Source: Pelobacter sp. (GTDB lineage: Bacteria; Desulfobacterota; Desulfuromonadia; Geobacterales; Pseudopelobacteraceae). Taken from it: a stretch of 64,000 bases of DNA. Of the stretch, positions 1 through 11,385 are shown one piece after another. Under the pieces are notes generated by a model. The model did no database searches. It worked only from the letters and a program-made list of their open reading frames with translations, and was not told the origin of the DNA. Positions within the stretch are counted from its first letter, which is position 1, and each line of letters begins with the position of its first letter. The stretch is taken from assembly GCA_030824515.1 (NCBI GenBank), contig JAVBXN010000011.1:1-64000 (forward strand), read 5' to 3'. A program made the position numbers and the translations under genes.

Positions 1-255
1 AAGAGGGGGAGCTAAAGACCAAAACAAAGACAAAATCACAAGGAACCACTACAGCAGCATCCGGGCGTCCCTCCCCTTAACTTAAGGGGAGGACAGGTGG
101 GGTTACGGTGCTACATTCATAACTCCCCCCACCCCCTCTTAACTTAAGAGGGGGAGCTAAAGGCCAAAACAAAATCAAAATAACAAAGAGCCACCGCAGC
201 CTCATCCGAGCGTCCCTCCCCTTAATCTAAGGGGAGGACAGGAGGGGTTACGGTG
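1..255. repeat. palindromic intergenic repeat array, two ~145-bp direct units
   Basis: Two direct copies of a roughly 145-bp unit (about 1-145 and 146-255, the second cut short by the sucB stop region) share segments such as GAGGGGGAGCTAAAG and GGTTACGGTGCT. Each unit carries near-perfect palindromes with C/G-rich arms and a TTAA centre: 70-92 (11-bp arms around one C), 132-154 (11-bp arms) and 215-237 (10-bp arms). The window begins inside another half palindrome. There is no coding potential. The elements could act as REP/BIME-like repeats and also as rho-independent-like hairpins after sucB, which ends at 262 on the minus strand. A related palindrome recurs near 24383. Confidence 0.8.
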
Positions 256-261
256 CTGCCT

Positions 262-1563
262 TCACCCTTCCAGCAGCAACTCTTCCGGCTCCTCGATGTA
301 CTCCTTGACCTTCTTCAGGAAACCGACCGCTTCGCGGCCGTCGATCAGGCGGTGATCGTAGGACAGGGCCAGGTACATCATCGGGCGTATCACGATCTGA
401 CCATCGCGCACCACCGGCCGGTCCTGGATCGCATGCATCCCCAGAACCGCGCTCTGGGGCGGGTTCAGGATCGGCGTCGAGAGCATTGAGCCGTAGACGC
501 CGCCGTTGCTGATGCTGAAGGTCCCTCCCTGCAAATCGGCGATGGCCAGGCGATTGGTCTTGATCTTCTCGGAAAAATCGGCGATGGCCTGCTCGATTTC
601 ATACAGCTTCATGCGGTCGGCATTGCGCAGGATCGGCACAACCAGACCCTTTTCAGCGCCGATGGCGATACCGATGTCGTAAAAATTGTGCAGGACGATA
701 TCATCGCCGTCGATGCCGGCATTTACGTTCGGAAACTCTTTCAGCGCCCCGACGCAGGCCTTGACAAAGAAGGGCATGAAGCCCAGCGCAATGCCGTGGC
801 GCTGCATGAAATGCTCACGCTGGCTGCCGCGCAGCTCCTTGACGCGGGTCAGATCGGCCTCGTTGAAGGTCGTCAGCATGGCGGTCTGCTGGCGGGCGGC
901 CACCAGGCGCTCGGCAATCCGCTTGCGAATCGGCGACATCGGGCGGCGTTCCTCGCGACCGACGGCGTAAAGCGGCGCGTCCTCGGTTCGCACCGCGGTC
1001 GGCCGGATCTCCTGCTCGACCGTCGGCGGCGCGGACACCGCAACGGCCGGCGGAACCATGGCAGAGGCCGGAGCCGCCTGGATTGCGGGCGTCATGGCCG
1101 GTTTCACCGGCGGCGTCATGGGCCGGGATGCGGGCGGCAGCTTGGCGCGTTCCTCGATGCGGGCAAACAGGTCGTCCAGCGTGATGCGTCCGCCTTTGCC
1201 GGTCCCGGTCACCTCATCGGGGCGGATGTCGCGCTCAAGCATCTCGCGCCGGAGCGCCGGGGAGGAAGCCGGTTCGGCCAGTTTCTCCACCAGCTGCGAT
1301 GACGTATCAATGGCCGGCGCCTGCGGTGACGCGGCAGCCTCGGCAATCGAACCGATCACGGTTCCCACCGCCACCGTGGTTCCTTCGGCCACCGTAATCG
1401 ACAGCACCCCGGCAACATCCGCATTCAGGTCCAGCGTGATTTTGTCGGTCTCGATCTCGCAGAGCGGCTCATCCTTGGCAACCGCTGCGCCGTTACTCTT
1501 GAACCACTTGGCCAGCAGCGCTTCGCGCACCGACTCGCCGACTTCGGGTATTTTTATTTCCAT
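262..1563 (-). CDS. sucB: 2-oxoglutarate dehydrogenase E2, dihydrolipoamide succinyltransferase
   Basis: Cytoplasmic E2 core of the 2-oxoglutarate dehydrogenase complex, transferring succinyl groups from lipoamide to CoA in the TCA cycle. The 433-residue protein has an N-terminal lipoyl domain (about 1-75, lipoylated lysine in ETDKI), an Ala/Pro-rich linker, a peripheral-subunit-binding domain (about 105-140, [14 protein letters not shown]) and a C-terminal catalytic domain ending in the active-site motif [13 protein letters not shown]. The start is set at [11 protein letters not shown] because E2 proteins begin with the lipoyl domain; the frame stays open 18 codons further upstream without lipoyl homology. 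The E1 and E3 genes are not visible here. A succinyl rather than acetyl specificity is inferred from the single lipoyl domain and overall length. Confidence 0.93.
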   Translation of the reverse strand: MEIKIPEVGESVREALLAKWFKSNGAAVAKDEPLCEIETDKITLDLNADVAGVLSITVAEGTTVAVGTVIGSIAEAAASPQAPAIDTSSQLVEKLAEPASSPALRREMLERDIRPDEVTGTGKGGRITLDDLFARIEERAKLPPASRPMTPPVKPAMTPAIQAAPASAMVPPAVAVSAPPTVEQEIRPTAVRTEDAPLYAVGREERRPMSPIRKRIAERLVAARQQTAMLTTFNEADLTRVKELRGSQREHFMQRHGIALGFMPFFVKACVGALKEFPNVNAGIDGDDIVLHNFYDIGIAIGAEKGLVVPILRNADRMKLYEIEQAIADFSEKIKTNRLAIADLQGGTFSISNGGVYGSMLSTPILNPPQSAVLGMHAIQDRPVVRDGQIVIRPMMYLALSYDHRLIDGREAVGFLKKVKEYIEEPEELLLEG

Positions 1564-1715
1564 GCCTGTCTCCGGGAATCTGTCAGATAAAACTGCCTTT
1601 CGCAAAACACGCCGCACATCCTAACCGATTTCCAGTAATTCTCCAAATAAAGTTAAAGGCGGCCGGCAAGGCCGCCCCAACACGGCGGAATACATCAAAC
1701 CCGGGCGCACATTCT

Positions 1716-3767
1716 TCAGAAACGCCAGGTCAGCTTACCATACACCTCGCGTCCGACGGCGGATGGTTGAGTCTGAAGATATTCAGGGCGGTACTCCTGC
1801 TGGTGCTGGTGTAGAAGATTTCGGCCCACCAGGGACAACTCCAGCGTGTTGATCGGACGCCAACCTAGCCGCACATCAAGAGTCAGATAATCGGCCAGCC
1901 TGTTTCGCTGATAATCCTGGCTTGCACCTACGTAGCGCCCCCACAGGTCCAGCTCGACGTTTTTCGCAAGCTCCAGCTGGGAGCGCAGCGAAACCTGGTG
2001 TTCCGGCGAGTTGGCCCAGGCACTATCGGTTAAGGATGTGTATGAATAGGCCAGTATCAATCGCAACCGTTCCAGAGCCTGCCAGTCGGCCGCCAACTCC
2101 CCACCCCAAGCTTCTCCGTCTTTATTATTAACAAGCGTATTGGTAACAAGCAAATAGGTCGGTGGACCTGCTACGAACTGGGGCGCGGAAGTGTTCACCC
2201 CGATCAGACGACGATAGTTATTGTAATAACCCGCCAGATCCAGAGTAATGCATTTACTTGCCTGTATCCTGACCCCGGCTTCGTAGGCCATCAGTATCTC
2301 GGCTTTCAGGTTGCCCGGACCCTGCACCGAAACCACCACCGGTGGAAATAGCGGCCCGGCCGGATTCGGGAACGCCGACTGTTTCAGAACATTGTCCGAC
2401 TCGCCGCGGGACGGGGTGTGCACCGCCCTTGAAACCGCGCCCCAGAATGACAGCCGATCATTGGGAGTCCAGATCAGACGTCCGCTGGGCTGCACTTCAA
2501 AACCGGTATAAACATTATGTTCAAACTTGGAACCGATCACCAGATGCAGTCTGTCCTCCAGGATGGTAATATCATCCTGCAGAAAGGCGCTGTAAAGTTT
2601 TTCATTGCGGTAGCCCGGATTCAGACTGAGGGTATCCGAACCTGTAAAACTCTCGTCTACAAAACGGAAAGCACCACCCCAGGAGGTTTCATGCATGCCG
2701 CCCCACTGGAAACGATGCAACAGGTCAAGATCGAAGGTATCGTAGGTGATATCCAAGACATGAGGAATCTCGCGCTTGTTCCTGTCGTAGTAAAACTGCA
2801 GCGTAACTTCGGCATCGTCGTCCAGGGCGCGAGTCCATCGGGAAAGGATATTGCCGCCAGCGACCTTGGTGTCCGCGGTACGGGTGATCGAATATCCGGG
2901 TGGATTGGCAGGAGCCGGCAGAGTAATTGTTTCCGATTCAGTGCCACCGTAAATATCGCCCTGCAGCGTGAATGAATTCAACCCGGTTTTTCCGTCCAGC
3001 CGGAAACCTCCGCGCCCCATATCCCATTCATCGTTAGCCTGACGCCCATCTTCGGTCTTTAATTCACTCCTGTTGGAATATTTTCCATAGGCGCGCACGG
3101 CGCCCCACCCACCGAGTTCGGAACCATAGCGTATCCCGCCAAAACCTTGCTCGTAGCTGCCGCCTCCGGCGACAGCCAAGCCGCCGGTGGTATCGATCGA
3201 CTTCCTGGTGATGATATTGATAACCCCGTTGACCGCGTTGGCGCCCCAGATAGTGGCCCCAGGGCCGCGGATCACCTCGATCCGCTCGATATCTTCCAGC
3301 ATGGTGTCCTGCACGTCCCAGAACACACCAGAGAACAGCGGCGTATAAACGCTGCGGCCATCTATCAGTACCAGAAGTTTCCGGGCGAAGCGGCCGTTAA
3401 AACCTCGCGCGGTTATGGCCCATTTGCTTGAGTCGATCCTGGCGACCGTAACTCCCGGCACCATCCGCAGGGCATCGGGAATATTGGTAACACCCGAACG
3501 ACGGATATCCTCATTGGTGATGACGAAGATCGCCGCAGCGGTGTCCGCCAGCGACTGCGTCTTCCTGGAGGCAGAAGTCACCTCCAGGGACATCAGGTCT
3601 TCCAGCGAAAGTTCAACCAGTTCACTGTCGCTGGGCACCGCCGCTGCCTGGGCCAATGCATTGCATGGTGCTATCAGACCGGAGCACGCAAACGTAATGC
3701 CGGAAAACAGCAAACCGCGGCACACGTCCTGGTAATGCGATGCCAACTTCCTGATCATTATCTTCAT
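1716..3767 (-). CDS. TonB-dependent outer-membrane receptor
   Basis: A 683-residue outer-membrane receptor, likely for a siderophore, metal complex or other ligand taken up with TonB energy. Residues about 1-40 form a signal peptide ending near ALAQA. A plug domain follows (about 60-190, with VIRGPGATIWGANAVNGVI, typical of TonB receptors), then a 22-strand-type beta barrel ending in an aromatic C-terminus (KLTWRF). An AGAGGA ribosome-binding site precedes the ATG. It lies downstream of a YfiR-like gene and two hybrid kinases on the same strand; this grouping recurs in bacteria and suggests kinase-linked control. The substrate cannot be read from the sequence. Confidence 0.9.
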   Translation of the reverse strand: MKIMIRKLASHYQDVCRGLLFSGITFACSGLIAPCNALAQAAAVPSDSELVELSLEDLMSLEVTSASRKTQSLADTAAAIFVITNEDIRRSGVTNIPDALRMVPGVTVARIDSSKWAITARGFNGRFARKLLVLIDGRSVYTPLFSGVFWDVQDTMLEDIERIEVIRGPGATIWGANAVNGVINIITRKSIDTTGGLAVAGGGSYEQGFGGIRYGSELGGWGAVRAYGKYSNRSELKTEDGRQANDEWDMGRGGFRLDGKTGLNSFTLQGDIYGGTESETITLPAPANPPGYSITRTADTKVAGGNILSRWTRALDDDAEVTLQFYYDRNKREIPHVLDITYDTFDLDLLHRFQWGGMHETSWGGAFRFVDESFTGSDTLSLNPGYRNEKLYSAFLQDDITILEDRLHLVIGSKFEHNVYTGFEVQPSGRLIWTPNDRLSFWGAVSRAVHTPSRGESDNVLKQSAFPNPAGPLFPPVVVSVQGPGNLKAEILMAYEAGVRIQASKCITLDLAGYYNNYRRLIGVNTSAPQFVAGPPTYLLVTNTLVNNKDGEAWGGELAADWQALERLRLILAYSYTSLTDSAWANSPEHQVSLRSQLELAKNVELDLWGRYVGASQDYQRNRLADYLTLDVRLGWRPINTLELSLVGRNLLHQHQQEYRPEYLQTQPSAVGREVYGKLTWRF

Positions 3768-3813
3768 GAAAGCATCCTCTCCGGAGCATAAAATAAAAAT
3801 AACGGCATAATGT

Positions 3814-4346
3814 TCAATTGCCGAAAATTGTTTTAGCCAGCTTCAGTAATTGTGAACTGAGCGACAAGCGTGACTTGCGGGCAGCAGCCACGTTGACTTC
3901 GAAACCGAGCCGTTTCTGGACCGGCACCAGGCCGATCATCCCCCCGGCCTCTGAAAATCCGGGCATGTCGCTGACGGTCAGGATTGGCAACAGGCTGGCT
4001 TCCTTGAGTATAACCGGCAGTGATTGGCGCTCGGAATCGGAAATAAAGAGCAGTTGCGAGCCTTTTGCCTGCCGCACATTATCGACATGCCTGACCGAGA
4101 CGCTTGCCCCGTGGACAGTCTGTCCTTTCAGCACGTTAATGAATGTGGGGGAAGGCGCTTTCCCTATGATCGCAATTGTGAAGATGTTACCGTCGCTTCT
4201 GATATCGGTGGGCCACTCGGTCAGCTTGGCAAAGTTCAATACAAAAACAGCCTTGAGCCGGCTTTCCTCAGGCTGCCCGGCATAAACAGCCGGAGACCAC
4301 CACAGCACCATCAGCAGAACGGACAGGACAGTTATGCCGTAAAGTT

Positions 4347-4356
<10 letters not shown>
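3814..4356 (-). CDS. YfiR family (DUF4154) periplasmic protein
   Basis: A 180-residue exported protein with an N-terminal hydrophobic signal segment (about 1-27) and a single YfiR/DUF4154 domain (about 30-178; landmarks [38 protein letters not shown]). YfiR of Pseudomonas is a periplasmic repressor of a membrane diguanylate cyclase. Here the adjacent partners are hybrid histidine kinases, so a periplasmic input role for them is inferred. The start codon overlaps the 3' end of the upstream kinase gene by 10 bp, pointing to translational coupling. The TonB receptor follows 46 bp downstream. Confidence 0.85.
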
Positions 4357-5968
<1,612 letters not shown>

Positions 5969-5972
<4 letters not shown>

Positions 5973-8458
5973 GGCGCCTCCCCTGTCGTCATGGCCGCAA
6001 GAGCAACGGAAACAGAACCGAATTCAGATTCAAGACTGGCAAGAAGCGGCCCGACATCCACAATCGAGTTGTTCCTTCCGGCCAGTTCCAGAGCCTTGCA
6101 CTGTTCCGCCAGCTTGACTGCCCCCAGGTTGGCGCAGCTGGACCTGAGATAGTGGGCATTCCTGAGCACTCCGTTCATGTCGTTTGCAACGGCTGCGGTC
6201 TGAATGTCAGCCAGCACCCGGGGAGACTCTTCAAGAAAGGTTGCGATAACCTTGTCCAGCAGGCGCTTGCTGCCATCAGGGTCAAGCATGCGAATGCTGT
6301 CGATGCACTGCCGGTCAAGAGACGGATCAACGTTTGACCTGGCCGTTGCGGCAAGGCCGGAAGGATCGGGCATTTTTTCCCTGATGTCGCCGGAAATTGA
6401 TATATTGTCTCCGGGCTGCATCACTGTCCCGTCAGCTGGTGGCAACCAGCGGGACAGCATCGCGGACAGCTGTTTCATCGAAAACGGCTTTGACAGATAG
6501 TCGTCCATGCCGGCATCAATGCAGATCTGGCGATCGGCCGCGCATGCATGTCCGGTCAGCGCAATCACTTTCTGATGACGTCCTCCCCCTTCCGGAGCCG
6601 GCTGGCCCTGTTCCTGTACACGCAGTATGCGGGTGGCAGAATATCCGTCCAGCACCGGCATCTGGCAATCCATCAGCACCAGTGCAAAACTGCCCCGATT
6701 CAGACAATCCAAAGCATCGCGCCCGTTTTCGGCAACAGTGACCCGACAACCTAGCCACTCCAACATTTCCCGTCCGACATCCTGATTCACGGGATTGTCC
6801 TCAACCAGCAGAATGGACACTCCCATTCCTTTGACCATTAACAATGTTTCAGCGTCAGGAGTTGGAGCATCCAAAACGGAATCCGCCGCTATACTACAGC
6901 CGAATCGTGCGGTGAAGCGGAAACAGGAACCGACACCAGGGGTACTTTCCACTGTGATGCTGCCATTCATCATCTCAGCCAACTGTTTTGCGATGGTAAG
7001 ACCGAGTCCGGTGCCTCCATATTTCCTGGTCATGGAACCGTCAGCCTGGGTGAATCCCTCGAAAATCTTGTTCAATACCTCTGGCGGGATGCCGACTCCA
7101 TTATCCCGCACGGAAAAGCACAGCGATGACTCGCTATCACTTCTGTCCGTTACGCTCACCGCCATCGCAACCTCACCCTGTTCGGTGAACTTGACAGCGT
7201 TGCTGACCAGGTTCAGCAATACCTGACGCACCCGCAAAGGGTCGCCTGTCACTACATGGGGCACATCCTCATCGATCGACAGGTTCAGTTCCACGCCTTT
7301 CTGGCCGGCGGAAGTGGCAATAAGTTCCACTACTCCGCTGACCATATCACGCAAATCAAAGGCAATTATCTCCAGCTCGATCTTTCCGGCTTCGATCTTT
7401 GAAAAATCGAGAACATCGTTGATAACTCCCAGAAGCGATGTTCCAGATTGATAGATTATCTGGGCCAACTTGCGTTGTTTTTCGGTCAGGACGGTACCAA
7501 GGAGCAGCTCCGTCATACCCAGGACACCGTTCATCGGTGTACGGATTTCATGACTCATGTTGGCAAGGAACTCGGATTTTGCCTGATTAGCAGCCTCGGC
7601 GGCATCACGCGCCACCTCGAGATCGGCAACAATCCGGCGAAGCTCCTCGGTACGCTGCTCCACAGTCGTCTCTAGCGTATCACGCTGCAGTTCCAACACC
7701 GTATCCCGCTGCTCAATCTGTCCCAGCATCTCATTGAAACCAACCGTCAACTGGCCGGTTTCATCACTGTTTTCATTAGCAACACGCAACGAATAATCCT
7801 TGGTATCGGAGACCTGCTGCATCGTCCGGGCCAGGAACATGATCGGCTGCGTGATCATATTCTGCAGCCTCGAGGCGACAAAGTAGGCCAGAAAAAGCGC
7901 GCAGAACAGAATCAAGGCCGAAAAAGCTCCCACACTGATGAACATGTCGCGAAGCTGGGATGTCGATGTGTGCAGCACCACAAAGCCGATGTTTCTGCCT
8001 TCGGACAGGATCGGACGGACCATATCGAAACAGGGGCCAAACTGCCAGAAGCCGCTGTTATTCAGCCCTCCCAGCAGAGCCAGGCGATGCGCCATGCTCC
8101 TGCTGTCGTTGATGGACTCCATGAAATGACACTTCTCGTCCGGGGAGGTGCTCTGGTAGGATGCGAACGCAGCGCCTTCGGCGTTGAAAATATATCCGCT
8201 CAGAATTATGGGATTGGCGCTGAGTGGCGAAAGAGCAGCGGAAGCTCCTTTGGGATCACTGAACATGAGAGAAGTCGCGGAAGAATAGGCCACCATGTCT
8301 GCAATGATAGCCAGATTTTTTTGAAGGTCATGACGGTAACGCAGCAATTGGTTGGCAATCAATGTGAACGAGACCAGCATTACCACCAGGAAGCTGGTTC
8401 CAAGCGTAATCAGCATGATCTTGCGTTTGATTGATGACCGTATGATGAAGTTTTTCAT
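5969..8458 (-). CDS. membrane hybrid sensor kinase (CHASE8-HAMP-HisKA-HATPase-REC-Hpt)
   Basis: An 829-residue membrane kinase. Two transmembrane segments (about 13-35 and 170-195) flank an extracytoplasmic CHASE8-type sensor region (landmark [13 protein letters not shown]). HAMP (about 195-250), a coiled coil, HisKA ([15 protein letters not shown]), HATPase_c ([13 protein letters not shown]), a receiver domain ([10 protein letters not shown]) and a C-terminal Hpt domain ([14 protein letters not shown]) follow. The start MKNFIIRSS is chosen because it sits just before the first membrane segment; the frame is open 26 codons further upstream. CHASE8 kinases are commonly encoded next to YfiR-like proteins, as here, so YfiR may gate this sensor. 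Confidence 0.9.
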
Positions 8459-8618
8459 CCAAGCCCCGGGCAGGAAATTGGGCAGATTACAAATAGTTGT
8501 GGGACAACTGCAATCTGACAGTAATATTAATAACACGCGTCTTGCGGTTAACGCAAGTTCATATTAGTTTTCAATTACTTAATACAACTCAACATCCCGG
8601 CAATCATAAATCCGAACG

Positions 8619-8653
8619 AAAAACCCCCCTGAAGATTCTACTCTACAGGGGGG
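8619..8653 (-). terminator. rho-independent terminator downstream of nifS
   Basis: Inverted repeat with arms CCCCCCTG (8624-8631) and CAGGGGGG (8646-8653) around a 14-nt loop. On the minus strand it is followed by five T residues (8623-8619), directly downstream of the nifS stop. No promoter-like signal was identified in the rest of the 8537-8696 gap. Confidence 0.85.
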
Positions 8654-8696
8654 GGATCATTAGTAAAAAAGCTGTTATTACATTAGCATGCAGCTA

Positions 8697-9872
8697 TTAT
8701 GAATGCCCTTTCAGGAACTCCCGCCCGAAGGGGGACATCTGTCGCAGACGGGCGATGATCGGCGGCATCTCGCGGACCACTGTGTCGATCTCGGCATCGG
8801 TGGTGTAGCGCGAAAGCGAGAAGCGGATCGAACCGTGGGCGCAGGTGAAGGGCACGCCCATGGCGCGCAGCACGTGGGACGGCTCCAGCGAGCCGGAGGT
8901 GCAGGCGCTGCCGGAAGAGGCGCAGATGCCCAGTTCGGACAAAAGCAGCAGGATCGCCTCGCCCTCGACAAACTCGAAGGCGATCGAGGTGGTGTTGGGC
9001 AGGCGCTCGGCTCCTCCACCGTTGATGCGGGCGTTGGGTATGGCCGCCATCAGCGCGTCCTGCAGCCGGTCGCGCATGGCCTTGACGGTCGTATTCTCGG
9101 CCTCCATGTACTGGTCGGCCAGCTGGCAGGCCTTGCCCAGGGCGATGATCGCGGCGGCGTTCTCGGTGCCGGCCCGGCGGCTTTTCTCCTGGTGACCGCC
9201 CACCAGGAAGGGACGGAAGGGGGTGCCGCGGCGCAGGTAGAGCACGCCGATCCCTTTGGGTGCGTGCAGCTTGTGGCCGGAGAGCGAGAGCATGTCGATG
9301 CCGGAATCGGCCATGTTGATCGGGATTTTGCCGATGGCCTGCACGGCATCGCTATGGAACAGCGCCCCCTTGGACTTGGCGATGGCGGCCGCCTCCTCCA
9401 CCGGGAAGATCACGCCGGTCTCGTTGTTGGCCCACATCAGCGAAACTATGGCGGTGTCGGTATCCACGGCGGCCTTCAGCTCGTCCATATCCAGGCGGCC
9501 GGCACCGTCCACGCCGATTTCGGTGACGCGGTAGCCCTTCTGGGTCAGGTTGCGGCACTGGGTCAACACGGCCGGGTGCTCGACCCGGCTGGTGATCACG
9601 TGGCGGCGGTCGGGAAAAACCTCCAGCGCCGAGCGGATCGCGGCGTTGTCGCTCTCGGTGCCGCAGGCGGTGAAGATGATCTCTTCCGGTGAAGCGCCCA
9701 GCAGCCCGGCAACGCGCTCCCTGGCCTCGGTCACCTTGCCTTGCACCTGGCCGCCGAAGAAATGCATCGAACTGGGGTTGCCGTACAGTTCGCAGAAATA
9801 GGGGCGCATCTCTTCGAAAACCGCCTCATCGACCTTGGTGGTGGCATTGTTGTCCAGATAGATCTCTTTCAT
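8697..9872 (-). CDS. nifS: cysteine desulfurase NifS
   Basis: PLP-dependent enzyme that takes sulfur from cysteine and delivers it to the NifU scaffold for Fe-S cluster assembly in the cytoplasm. The 391-residue protein begins MKEIYLDNNATTKV, has the PLP-lysine motif SGHKLHAPKG near residue 200 and the catalytic cysteine loop SSGSACTSGSLEPSHVLRAM near 325. The start codon overlaps the nifU stop by four bases (ATGA), so translation is coupled. The upstream extension of the frame is antisense or overlapping reading of nifU and was discarded. No nitrogenase genes are visible, so a general Fe-S assembly role is as likely as a nitrogen-fixation one. Confidence 0.93.
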   Translation of the reverse strand: MKEIYLDNNATTKVDEAVFEEMRPYFCELYGNPSSMHFFGGQVQGKVTEARERVAGLLGASPEEIIFTACGTESDNAAIRSALEVFPDRRHVITSRVEHPAVLTQCRNLTQKGYRVTEIGVDGAGRLDMDELKAAVDTDTAIVSLMWANNETGVIFPVEEAAAIAKSKGALFHSDAVQAIGKIPINMADSGIDMLSLSGHKLHAPKGIGVLYLRRGTPFRPFLVGGHQEKSRRAGTENAAAIIALGKACQLADQYMEAENTTVKAMRDRLQDALMAAIPNARINGGGAERLPNTTSIAFEFVEGEAILLLLSELGICASSGSACTSGSLEPSHVLRAMGVPFTCAHGSIRFSLSRYTTDAEIDTVVREMPPIIARLRQMSPFGREFLKGHS

Positions 9873-10741
9873 GCGGAGACCTCCTCTACCACGATATCCT
9901 CGGCCACCAGGTCGCGCAACTTGGCCTCGACCATGCGGGCGGTGTTGCCGGATGAAGCGCAGCCGGCGCAGGCCTTGCGGAAGGCCACCTGCACTCTGGG
10001 TCCGTCGATGTCGATCAGCTCCAGATCGCCGCCGTCGGCCCACAGCAGCGGACGGATGTCCCGCTCCAGAACCTCCTGGATCAGCTGCATCTTCTTCATA
10101 TTGGAGAGCTTTTCCGGGCGCTTGCGCGGCTGCAGCTCTTCACTGCCCAGCACCTGGGCGATCAGTTCCTGGATCTTGGGGATGCAGCCGCCGCAGGCGC
10201 CGCCAGCCTTGGTAAAGTGCGTGACCTGCTCGGCGGTCGTCAGGCGGTTGGTCTCGATCACCTTCTTCAGGAAGGTGTCGGTGATGCCGAAACATTTGCA
10301 GACGATCTCCCCTTCGTAATCCGGGTAGGCGTGGCCATGGTCATGTTCGCTGTCATGTTCGGGGATCGGCTCGCCGCGGTATTTGGCGATCGCCACCTCC
10401 AGCGCCTCCTGCCCCATCACCGAGCAGTGCATCTTCTCTTCCGGCAGACCGCCCAGAAAATCGGCGATATCCTGGTTGCTGATGGCCAACGCTTCATCCA
10501 GGTTCTTGCCCTTGACCATCTCGGTCAGGGCCGACGAAGAGGCGATGGCGCTGGCGCAGCCGAAGGTCTGGAACTTGGCGTCCACGATCTTGTCCTTGTT
10601 CTCGTCCAGCTTGAGGTAGAGTTTGAGCGCGTCGCCGCAGGCCAGGCTGCCGACTTCGCCGACCGCGTCGGCATCGGGAATATCGCCCACGTTGCGCGGG
10701 TTCAGAAAATGATCTTTAACGATTGGTGTGTAATCCCACAT
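9869..10741 (-). CDS. nifU: Fe-S cluster assembly scaffold NifU, three-domain form
   Basis: A 290-residue modular scaffold on which [2Fe-2S] and [4Fe-4S] clusters are built. Domain 1 (about 1-125) is IscU-like with Cys35, Cys62 and Cys106. Domain 2 (about 140-195) is a BFD-type [2Fe-2S] domain with Cys148, Cys150, Cys183 and Cys186. Domain 3 (about 215-288) is the Nfu domain with CAGC (Cys258, Cys261). A short His/Asp-rich linker lies between domains 1 and 2. All expected ligands are present. It is coupled to nifS downstream and lies 45 bp after a Uma2-family gene. No IscR-type repressor gene is found next to it. Confidence 0.95.
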   Translation of the reverse strand: MWDYTPIVKDHFLNPRNVGDIPDADAVGEVGSLACGDALKLYLKLDENKDKIVDAKFQTFGCASAIASSSALTEMVKGKNLDEALAISNQDIADFLGGLPEEKMHCSVMGQEALEVAIAKYRGEPIPEHDSEHDHGHAYPDYEGEIVCKCFGITDTFLKKVIETNRLTTAEQVTHFTKAGGACGGCIPKIQELIAQVLGSEELQPRKRPEKLSNMKKMQLIQEVLERDIRPLLWADGGDLELIDIDGPRVQVAFRKACAGCASSGNTARMVEAKLRDLVAEDIVVEEVSA

Positions 10742-10786
10742 TTGGATGTATCTCCTTGGCTTGATAATGTTTTTATAATCAGAATT

Positions 10787-11377
10787 TCACTCTGCAAATA
10801 CTTCTTCAAGGTTCAGCTCAAACCCATCCAGAACCGTGCTGACCGCAAAATCCCCACGGCCATACCCCTGGGGCCTGCCGTACTTTCCATCCTCTCCGAT
10901 GGTAAATACCATCAGTGATTCCTCGGCCGGGTGGATAATCCAGTATTCGCGCACTCCGTGGCGCTCATAGAGGCTGAACTTGACGCCGATATCTTTTCTG
11001 GATGTGGATGGAGAAAGGATCTCCAGAACCAGGTCAGGTGCGCCGCGACAACCGCGATCATCCAGTTTTTTCTCATCGCAGACCACGACCAGATCCGGCT
11101 GCACCACCGTCGGTACATCGTTGTCGTCCTGCTCTGAAAAATCGGGCAGACGGACGTCAAAGGGAGCAAAATAGACCTGGCAAGGCTTGCCAGCCAAAAA
11201 ATTCCCAACAACAAGCGACACACGCATCAGTATCCCTTGATGCCGGCGCACGGGAGCAGGTGTCATGTTGTAGGGAACACCGTCAATCAACTCCCAACGC
11301 TCGCCATCATCCCATTGGTAATACTGGCCATAGGTGAAGTGTTCATCGAGTTTTTCCGCAAGATTTGGCGGAGCCAT
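10787..11377 (-). CDS. Uma2 family (DUF820) putative restriction-endonuclease-fold protein
   Basis: A 196-residue protein of the Uma2 family, which has a PD-(D/E)XK nuclease-like fold but an unproven cellular role. Visible landmarks are ERWELIDGVPY near the N-terminus, PDLVVVCD, APDLVLEILSPSTSRKD (the family's acidic/Glu core) and GVREYWIIHPAEE. The start MAPPNLAEK has a strong AGGAGG site seven bases upstream; codons further upstream in frame overlap pgm. It begins 8 bp after the pgm stop and is followed by nifU, so it is probably cotranscribed with both, though a functional link is not evident. Confidence 0.85.
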   Translation of the reverse strand: MAPPNLAEKLDEHFTYGQYYQWDDGERWELIDGVPYNMTPAPVRRHQGILMRVSLVVGNFLAGKPCQVYFAPFDVRLPDFSEQDDNDVPTVVQPDLVVVCDEKKLDDRGCRGAPDLVLEILSPSTSRKDIGVKFSLYERHGVREYWIIHPAEESLMVFTIGEDGKYGRPQGYGRGDFAVSTVLDGFELNLEEVFAE

Positions 11378-11385
11378 AAAACCTC

